Shown here one piece after another: positions 1-5,074 of a DNA stretch of 8,105 nucleotides. How positions within the stretch are numbered: the stretch's first letter is position 1; each line of letters begins with the position of its first letter. The stretch covers positions 1 to 8,105 of the forward strand of contig JAGLCH010000024.1 in the NCBI GenBank assembly GCA_023146355.1, written 5' to 3'. A program made the translations under genes and the position numbers. The notes under the pieces were generated by a model. It ran no database searches. It was not told where the DNA came from and worked only from the letters and a program-made list of their open reading frames with translations. Source of the stretch: Bacteriovoracaceae bacterium (GTDB lineage Bacteria > Bdellovibrionota > Bacteriovoracia > Bacteriovoracales > Bacteriovoracaceae).

Positions 1-730
1 CATACCTTTCAAAGGCCAGAATTGGTCCTGTTACTCGCTGGGAAAAAACTAATGTAAAAAACGTAAGAAGAAATGCCAGTATAAAAACGAGGATAAAAAA
101 AAGTAAACTATACGCAATTAGCTCGTCACTGCTAAAAGTTTTTACCCCATGGTAAATGTAGGTAATGCTGAAGAGTCCAAGAGTTGCACCAGTAAATACT
201 GTACTCAGGAAAACCTTTAAAATTAGCACCCACTGATCATTAGACCTGACTGTCAGTCGACTTCGAAGACTGCTTGGAAACCATAGTGCACTGTCGTATT
301 TAAAAATTGAGAAAATAACTAATGTAAATCCTACGAGCTGTGCAATATCAGCAAGATTAAAATACCAGTTTTTCCAAATTGAAATGAAGTCAATGACACC
401 GCCATAAATAATCCGATCAAAAACATTTCCAGTAATTCCTGCAAGCCAAATAACAATACCCAGTTTGAATATCCTCAGTTTCTTTGGTGCAATGTACAGA
501 ATAAAAGTGCTCACAATCAAAAGGAGGCCAAATACAGTAGAAACAGCAACAATTCTTAGGTACGATGTAAGATTACTGAAAAGGCTGAAGGAGAGACCTT
601 TGTTAAGTAAATATCCAAACTCTATGGGGCCAATCGAGATTCCATTTATCATACCAGAGGAAAATTTTGAAATTTGATCCATAGATAAAATAGATATAAA
701 TATTATGATCAGTGTAAGTAGACGCTTCAT
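1..730 (-). CDS. lspA: Lipoprotein signal peptidase II (LspA) fused to a C-terminal membrane/HAMP-like module, 3' end beyond the window
   Basis: LspA is the inner-membrane aspartyl protease that cleaves the signal peptide of prolipoproteins just before the lipid-modified cysteine. The 243 visible residues start MKRLLTLIII. The LspA hallmarks occur in order: DQISK near residues 18-22, NKGLSFS at 43-49, GNVFDR at 101-106, GVIDF at 110-115 and FNLAD at 124-128. By family knowledge the catalytic pair is D114 and D128. LspA normally ends soon after its fourth membrane helix, here about residue 147. This frame stays open through a basic linker, two more predicted membrane helices (about 168-192 and 203-229) and SQRVTGPILAFER at 230-242, which resembles the first helix of deltaproteobacterial HAMP-like domains. 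The ATG at 730 is chosen because an in-frame stop lies about 45 bases upstream and the N-terminus fits the family; its ribosome binding site is poor. The function of the extension is inferred only. Confidence 0.87.
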   Translation of the reverse strand, partial: MKRLLTLIIIFISILSMDQISKFSSGMINGISIGPIEFGYLLNKGLSFSLFSNLTSYLRIVAVSTVFGLLLIVSTFILYIAPKKLRIFKLGIVIWLAGITGNVFDRIIYGGVIDFISIWKNWYFNLADIAQLVGFTLVIFSIFKYDSALWFPSSLRSRLTVRSNDQWVLILKVFLSTVFTGATLGLFSITYIYHGVKTFSSDELIAYSLLFFILVFILAFLLTFFTLVFSQRVTGPILAFERY

Positions 731-898
731 AAATAAGCTTGTCGGAATATCTAAATAATTACCTTATATACAAACGGATAAATATTATTGCCGTTACTGT
801 AGTTAATTAGTTCAGCTTCGCGAAATGACATGTTCGTTCTAAGTTATTGAAAGTATGTTTGTTGGTTGAGCATGAAACCAGTATCAGTTGATTGACCA

Positions 899-927
899 TT
901 GCCTACAATTCAATTTTCTACTATATT
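899..927 (+). promoter_or_regulatory. Candidate sigma70-type promoter for the HelD-like gene
   Basis: TTGCCT at 899-904 and TATATT at 922-927 are separated by 17 bases. They match the consensus -35 at 4 of 6 and the -10 at 5 of 6 positions. Transcription would start near 934, giving a leader of about 27 bases. Found by reading only; in AT-rich DNA such matches also arise by chance. No equally good promoter was found for the divergent lspA gene. Confidence 0.45.
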
Positions 928-960
928 GCCAAATCAATGTTTCATTTATTAGGAGATTGA

Positions 961-3165
961 ATGGGGCCTACAAATTTAGTATTTATAAACGAGCAGCTAG
1001 AGCTTTTGAGAACTGTTAAACATTCAATTAGCAGTGCTCCTGATCGTCTACAGTCAGATCTCCAGTCCATTGTCGCAAATATCGAAGTTCTAAGGGAAGA
1101 TATAAAGGTGGGCCGCGAGGATGATCTTCCCCGGCTATTCCATGAATTAGATCTTCAGCAAAAGCTATATGACAAGTTCTCTACTCGAGCTGGGCCGCCA
1201 CCTGTTTCCTCGCCATACTTTGGACATATGAAACTTGTTATTGATGGGCGTGAGCGAGAAATTCTACTTGGCCATCAGTCATATTCTTTAGAGGGCAGAA
1301 ATATTCGAATAGTGGATTGGAGACATGCACCAATCGCTTCAGTGTTTTATAATCATGATGAAGGTGAGTTCTTTGACTTAGAACTTCCCGATAGAGATAT
1401 TGTCGGTACATTATTAATGAAGTCTATTTTGACGATCATTAACGGGCAGTTAGTTCGAATCGATCGTGGCGATGAGTCCTATATTCTTCGTCAGGGAGAA
1501 TGGGAATCGTTAAATTCTGTTATTCAAAAGCTTTCTGGGGGGGAGGGGTCCGCCTGTAGAGATTTGGCATTTGGTACCGGCCAAACGGGGCTTGCATCTC
1601 CTGCAATTGCTTCTCTTTTAGATAAAGATCAATTTTCAATTATTAATAATTTAAGTCGTAGACCTCTTCTATTAATTGGTGGAGCTGGAAGTGGCAAAAC
1701 AACCGTTGCGCTTCACCGTATTGCAACTCTTTGCAAGAAGAAAAAAGCGCATGCAAATTCTGTTCTAGTTGTTGTTCCTCACGAGGGCCTAGTTCGATTA
1801 TCCCGTGACCTTCTATTTCAAATTGGACTTCGAAAAGTTAGAGTTAGGACTAATGATGATTGGTTTTCTGATCAATGCCGACGTCTTTTTCCAGATCTTA
1901 GTAAGAGGGTCGTTGAGTCCACTCCTCTCGCTGTATCTATGTTAAAGCGGCATGGCTCGATGGTTGAGCTTCTTAAGCTCTTTGTGGAAAAAAAAGAGCA
2001 AGAGGCATGTAATTACCTGCACAGTATTTCTGAGGGGGTTGATCTCGTTCAGTATTTTAACCAAAAATCTGATGCTCCACTTTTATATAAATTACAAAAT
2101 GTACTATCTAGTGCACCTTTAAATTCAATTCAGCGAATCAATATAAAAGATCAAATTGCTAGAGTGTATGACATAAACTCAGATAGATTAGAGTTACTGT
2201 GTGACCCGCTACTTCTTGGCGAGATTGTTTCGCTCAGTGGTAGTGTTATTACTGAGCGGATGGTTTACTCTGCAAATCAGCATACGCGATATCAGATGAA
2301 AGAACGTGAAGATGAGGGAAATAATAAGGCGCTTGATGGACGTGATGTCCATGCGGGGTCTATCTTTGAACTTAGCGGTACTGTTGACCAAGAAGACTTT
2401 CCTATCCTTCTCGCCCTTTTAATTTTTAAAACAGGTGGATTATCTTCGATCCATGGAAACATCAAAGATTACGATCATCTCGTGCTAGATGAGGCCCAGG
2501 AACTTTCTCCCGTAGAGTTACTAGTGTTTGGTCGTGTGGTGGAGAAAAGAGGAAGTATAACTGTGGCAGGGGATGCTGCTCAGCAGATAGATCCATCCAT
2601 CAGCTTTCACGGATGGGATCACACAATTAAGCAACTTGGCCTTGGCAGTACAAATGCTCATGAGCTTAAGATATCCTATCGATCCCCTCAAAGCATTGTC
2701 GACTTCTCTCACGACGTATTGGGCCCCTATGCTCCTCCAAGTAAACCTTTGAGTAAAAAACAAGGACAAGCAGTAATTCACACTCTTGTTCAGCACATTC
2801 CCCATGCATCGATTGTTCTCCGAGACTCTCTTCTTGAGCTTCTAGGCCGCGAAAATAAGGCATCGATTTGTGTCATCTGTAATAGCTCGGCAACTGCTGA
2901 TCTTTTCTATCATGAGCTTCGTGATCTCGGGAATGTTAGATTGGTTGAAAATTCTGAATTTAGTTTCAAACCCGGTATTGATGTTGCGACCATTGATCAA
3001 ATTCGTGGGTTGGAGTTTGATTACGTGATTATTCCCGACGGCAATAAGGATAGTTATCCTGAGAATGTGAGAGCTCGTAAAAGACTTCACCTTGCTGCAA
3101 CAAGGGCGATTCATCAACTATGGGTTCTTTCACCTGGAAGCTGTTCTACTCTCATCAACTTATAG
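961..3165 (+). CDS. HelD-family superfamily 1 helicase-like ATPase (RNA polymerase recycling factor)
   Basis: A 734-residue UvrD/Rep-like ATPase of the HelD type. HelD of Bacillus and actinobacteria binds RNA polymerase and uses ATP to release it from stalled or spent complexes. Helicase motifs are complete: Walker A GGAGSGKTT at 240-248, Walker B LVLDEAQE at 507-514, GDAAQQID at 537-544, SYRSP at 572-576, TIDQIRGLEFDYVI at 677-690 and LAATRA at 711-716. What separates it from UvrD, Rep and PcrA is the region before the ATPase: a charged helical arm (about 8-74), then SPYFG at 84-88 and VDWRHAPIASVFY at 118-130, which are HelD signatures. At the arm's turn are E53, D54 and D55, where HelD proteins carry an acidic tip reaching the polymerase active site. 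Length is slightly under the Bacillus protein (about 770). The start is set by AGGAG at 951-955, five bases before ATG. HelD assignment is confident; polymerase binding is inferred. Confidence 0.85.
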   Translation: MGPTNLVFINEQLELLRTVKHSISSAPDRLQSDLQSIVANIEVLREDIKVGREDDLPRLFHELDLQQKLYDKFSTRAGPPPVSSPYFGHMKLVIDGREREILLGHQSYSLEGRNIRIVDWRHAPIASVFYNHDEGEFFDLELPDRDIVGTLLMKSILTIINGQLVRIDRGDESYILRQGEWESLNSVIQKLSGGEGSACRDLAFGTGQTGLASPAIASLLDKDQFSIINNLSRRPLLLIGGAGSGKTTVALHRIATLCKKKKAHANSVLVVVPHEGLVRLSRDLLFQIGLRKVRVRTNDDWFSDQCRRLFPDLSKRVVESTPLAVSMLKRHGSMVELLKLFVEKKEQEACNYLHSISEGVDLVQYFNQKSDAPLLYKLQNVLSSAPLNSIQRINIKDQIARVYDINSDRLELLCDPLLLGEIVSLSGSVITERMVYSANQHTRYQMKEREDEGNNKALDGRDVHAGSIFELSGTVDQEDFPILLALLIFKTGGLSSIHGNIKDYDHLVLDEAQELSPVELLVFGRVVEKRGSITVAGDAAQQIDPSISFHGWDHTIKQLGLGSTNAHELKISYRSPQSIVDFSHDVLGPYAPPSKPLSKKQGQAVIHTLVQHIPHASIVLRDSLLELLGRENKASICVICNSSATADLFYHELRDLGNVRLVENSEFSFKPGIDVATIDQIRGLEFDYVIIPDGNKDSYPENVRARKRLHLAATRAIHQLWVLSPGSCSTLINL

Positions 3166-3570
3166 GCTTGCTAGATTCAATAGAATTTATATTCAACAAC
3201 TTAGCAGCTTTTTGTTTGCTATATTTCGCTTAATTTTGATTAACTGACAGCTTTGCTTAAGTTGGTCTTTTGGTTGCCTTAAGGTTGCTGCTTCCCATAA
3301 AATTCTTGTTTATCTGCTCGTAAATATAAAAACAGTAGCTTAGCTAATTAATCTCATGTGAAGTTCAGAAACTAAAAATCTAGTCTGGTCAATATGTAAA
3401 AAATTTCTTGAGTTAGAATTTTGTTTACACCAATTTTGTTTTCCGTTATATTATTTAAGAAAGCTAAATATAGTGATCTCAAGCTGCTGAAATGACAACG
3501 GCTTTGCTGGTGTCTAGATTGAATATATTTTGTTTTAATATTGTTACTAATTTCCAACCCAGAGGTTTTA
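3166..3570. other. 405-base intergenic region, no gene seen
   Basis: AT-rich non-coding stretch between the HelD-like gene and the XRE regulator gene. No convincing ORF, tRNA or strong terminator was found in it. It holds one good promoter match (3424-3452) and a weak interrupted inverted repeat at 3248-3290 (CAGC and CTTAAG arms) without a T tract. A small RNA cannot be excluded from sequence reading alone. Confidence 0.6.
3424..3452 (+). promoter_or_regulatory. Sigma70-type promoter for the XRE regulator gene
   Basis: TTTACA at 3424-3429 and TATATT at 3447-3452 are separated by 17 bases, each one mismatch from a strong consensus box (5 of 6 each). Transcription would start near 3459, leaving a leader of roughly 110 bases before the ATG at 3571. 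That leader is long for such a small regulator gene. Confidence 0.55.
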
Positions 3571-3930
3571 ATGCGTAGTTTCGAACATATTGCAAAACTG
3601 ATTCGTACCAAAAGATTAAGTCACGAGAAAGGTTATTCACAATCTGAGCTTTCTCATCTTCTAGGATATAAAAATGGACAGTTCATCAGTAATGTTGAGC
3701 GAGCACTATGCAACATCCCACTTAAAATGCTTGGGAGAGTCTCAGAAGTTTTAAACATCGATCCAGAAGAGCTTAAGCAGTCGATCCTTAAGGATCAGGA
3801 GCATACACTTGATAACTACCTTAAAATGGGGCTAGCTCAAGAAGCATCAGTCACTATTCCTGGGCGCGAAGACTTTGATGGCGCAGCTAATGCGACAATG
3901 GTTGAAGGTCAGTTTAAGCCATTTTTCTAA
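3571..3930 (+). CDS. Small XRE/Cro-family helix-turn-helix transcription regulator
   Basis: A 119-residue probable DNA-binding protein. Residues about 6-70 form an XRE/Cro-type five-helix domain. SQSELSHLLGYKNGQFISNV at 23-42 reads as the two helices of the helix-turn-helix, and the following helices (LKMLGRVSEVLNI, 51-63) fit the family. The tail from about 85 to 119 looks unstructured, with no second sensor or enzyme domain. The frame can be opened ten codons earlier at a TTG (3541), but AGAGG at 3561-3565, five bases before the ATG at 3571, and the start of the recognisable domain both favour the ATG. It stands alone, with its own promoter upstream and a terminator about 20 bases downstream. 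Targets are unknown. The domain call is firm; autoregulation is likely for the family but no clear operator palindrome was recognised. Confidence 0.82.
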   Translation: MRSFEHIAKLIRTKRLSHEKGYSQSELSHLLGYKNGQFISNVERALCNIPLKMLGRVSEVLNIDPEELKQSILKDQEHTLDNYLKMGLAQEASVTIPGREDFDGAANATMVEGQFKPFF

Positions 3931-3949
3931 ATAGATTTAAAATAGCTAT

Positions 3950-3980
3950 AAAAAAGGCGATTCAATGAATCGCCTTTTTT
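3950..3980. terminator. Rho-independent terminator, usable in both directions
   Basis: An 8-bp perfect stem, GGCGATTC at 3956-3963 and GAATCGCC at 3967-3974, closes a 3-base AAT loop. Six A precede it (3950-3955) and six T follow it (3975-3980), so a U tract follows the hairpin on either strand. It lies between the convergent ends of the XRE gene (3930) and the minus-strand unknown gene (4001) and can end both transcripts. Confidence 0.9.
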
Positions 3981-4000
3981 GTATTAAATATTGAATTAAA

Positions 4001-4684
4001 TTATCTATCACGACTGCGACTAAAGGTTTCTATATCGGTCTCAGTGGCCTCTGACTCTTCTGTATCCCCCATAAAAGCAGTATCTTTCTGTGTCGAAAGC
4101 TCGTGGGGATCAAACCCTTCAGGGTCTTTATTTGCCACAATTTCTGCATCCCAGTCCTCAAGCTCTCCTGACTCCTTCATTGAGGCAGAGATCTTATTGT
4201 CTTCAGGGTAAATGAGGAGATGTTCGTTGTATTGTTTCTGCTGATCCTCTTGAAGATTGTCTTCAAAGTCTCTTAGCTGCTTAATTGCTGTGTCATAGCT
4301 TCTCATGCTCTTATTTCTTTGTTTGACATCAGTCGTAAAGAATACTGAGAAGAATTTCTTTCTCGTATTGAGATACATCTCCATAAAGTGTTCGTATTTT
4401 CGTGCAATAGTTGAGCCTGGCCCTGGAGCTCCACCTGTTCCATTACTTTTTCTTCTTTGATTTGGTCTTCTGGAGCGAGAAGCTCCTTGGGGGCGCTTCT
4501 TTGACGAGTCATTTCTGGCATTGCCTTGGGTCTCGGCAGCAGGTTTATTATTATTTGGCCTCTTTTTAGGTGGCCTTACGCTCTGGGAGCTTGCACCTGC
4601 ACTTGCCGTGCTAAACTTCTTCTTATTATTTCTGTTGCGCCTATTGCGGTTACTATTACTTGGTTTTTGGCCGTTAGATTCCAT
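4001..4684 (-). CDS. Protein of unknown function with basic disordered N-terminal half and acidic C-terminal tail
   Basis: A 227-residue protein I do not recognise. Residues 1-92 are low complexity, rich in Asn, Ser, Pro, Lys and Arg, with 23 Lys/Arg against 3 acidic residues, and are probably disordered. Residues about 94-158 (ARKYEHFMEMYLNTRKKFFS onward) look like a small helical domain rich in aromatic and charged residues. Residues about 160-227 are acidic, with roughly 21 Asp/Glu against 7 Lys/Arg. There is no signal peptide or membrane helix, so it is probably cytoplasmic. The arginine/asparagine-rich arm suggests binding to RNA, DNA or the ribosome, but this is inference from composition only. 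The start is supported by AAGGA about five bases before ATG and by a strong promoter just upstream. It is a single-gene unit ending at the shared terminator. That it is a real gene is supported by promoter, ribosome site, terminator and a long frame. Confidence 0.78.
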   Translation of the reverse strand: MESNGQKPSNSNRNRRNRNNKKKFSTASAGASSQSVRPPKKRPNNNKPAAETQGNARNDSSKKRPQGASRSRRPNQRRKSNGTGGAPGPGSTIARKYEHFMEMYLNTRKKFFSVFFTTDVKQRNKSMRSYDTAIKQLRDFEDNLQEDQQKQYNEHLLIYPEDNKISASMKESGELEDWDAEIVANKDPEGFDPHELSTQKDTAFMGDTEESEATETDIETFSRSRDR

Positions 4685-4716
4685 TTTTATCCTTATACTT
4701 TTTTATATAATGGCTG

Positions 4717-4745
4717 ATTGTAGAAACCTTAAATTAATTAGTCAA
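4717..4745 (-). promoter_or_regulatory. Strong sigma70-type promoter for the unknown basic/acidic protein gene
   Basis: On the minus strand TTGACT (4745-4740) and TACAAT (4722-4717) are separated by 17 bases; each is one mismatch from consensus. Transcription would start near 4710, about 25 bases before the ATG at 4684, with the AAGGA ribosome site in between. Confidence 0.7.
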
Positions 4746-4770
4746 TCCAAGTATTTTAACCTTCTCAAAG

Positions 4771-4812
4771 TGACTGATTTTGTATTAATATGACTGTGGT
4801 TACACAACAGTC
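4771..4812 (+). promoter_or_regulatory. Candidate operator: repeated TGACTG elements and an inverted repeat upstream of oadG
   Basis: TGACTG occurs at 4771-4776 and 4791-4796, exactly 20 bases (about two helical turns) apart, with the inverted form CAGTC at 4808-4812. The second copy forms the left arm of a hairpin: GACTGTGGT at 4792-4800 and ACAACAGTC at 4804-4812, nine pairs with one mismatch and a TAC loop. A TATTAAT box (4783-4789) lies between the copies, but no good -35 is visible, as might be expected of an activator-dependent promoter. Inference from pattern only. Confidence 0.35.
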
Positions 4813-4829
4813 TAACCTGCGGGGGCAGT

Positions 4830-5054
4830 ATGGTTTTTGAAGGTTTAAAGCTGACCATTCTTGGTATGTCGGTTGTATTTATTTTTCTCGTAATTCTCGT
4901 TTTTATCATCAAACTTAATTCTAAACTGTGTGCAAAGTCCACTTCTAGAGAACTCGATGCTCTAAACCGTGAGCCGATCGCTCCTCAACCAAGCAGTGAT
5001 GGCAACCTTGTTGCTGTGATCTCTGCTGCAATTAAAAAATTTAAGACTAAGTAA
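4830..5054 (+). CDS. oadG: Sodium-pumping oxaloacetate decarboxylase gamma subunit
   Basis: A 74-residue single-span membrane protein. OadG anchors the soluble alpha subunit to the membrane beta subunit and is needed to assemble the complex. Residues 5-28 (GLKLTILGMSVVFIFLVILV onward) match the OadG membrane helix, including the typical LGM-VVF-FL pattern. A hydrophilic linker containing PIAPQPSS (49-56) follows, then a conserved short C-terminal helix, NLVAVISAAIKKF (59-71). The Klebsiella protein carries C-terminal histidines that bind zinc; this one has no histidine at all. The ATG at 4830 is preceded by a G-rich stretch (GCGGGGGCAG) that is only a fair ribosome site. It is first in the operon, with oadA 20 bases downstream. 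Identification rests on both sequence and neighbours. Confidence 0.88.
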   Translation: MVFEGLKLTILGMSVVFIFLVILVFIIKLNSKLCAKSTSRELDALNREPIAPQPSSDGNLVAVISAAIKKFKTK

Positions 5055-5074
5055 TATATTTAATAGGATGTGGT

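Noticed and set aside
465..677. Plus-strand 70-codon frame
   Set aside because: It lies wholly opposite the motif-rich LspA coding sequence and has no ribosome site or recognisable domain.
817..824. TTCGCGAA palindrome in the lspA/helD intergenic region
   Set aside because: An 8-base palindrome alone is too short to call an operator; no second copy or matching promoter geometry was seen.
2521..2805. Minus-strand frames opposite the helicase (2209-2391, 2521-2805, 2666-2863, 2842-3117)
   Set aside because: They are antisense to conserved helicase motifs III-VI, overlap each other in different frames and have no start signals.
3248..3290. Inverted repeat after the HelD-like gene as its terminator
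   Set aside because: Arms of only 4 and 6 bp separated by an internal loop, a 16-base apical loop and no following T tract.
3541..3570. Ten-codon upstream extension of the XRE regulator from a TTG
   Set aside because: No ribosome site before the TTG, whereas AGAGG sits five bases before the ATG at 3571, and the extra residues are outside the domain.
3372..3611. Minus-strand 79-codon frame across the XRE promoter and start
   Set aside because: AT-rich chance frame overlapping a better-supported promoter and the XRE coding start.
4521..4793. Plus-strand Leu-rich 'membrane protein' frame
   Set aside because: The Leu/Phe richness is what the reverse complement of Lys/Arg/Asn codons of the minus-strand gene gives; no plus-strand promoter or ribosome site.
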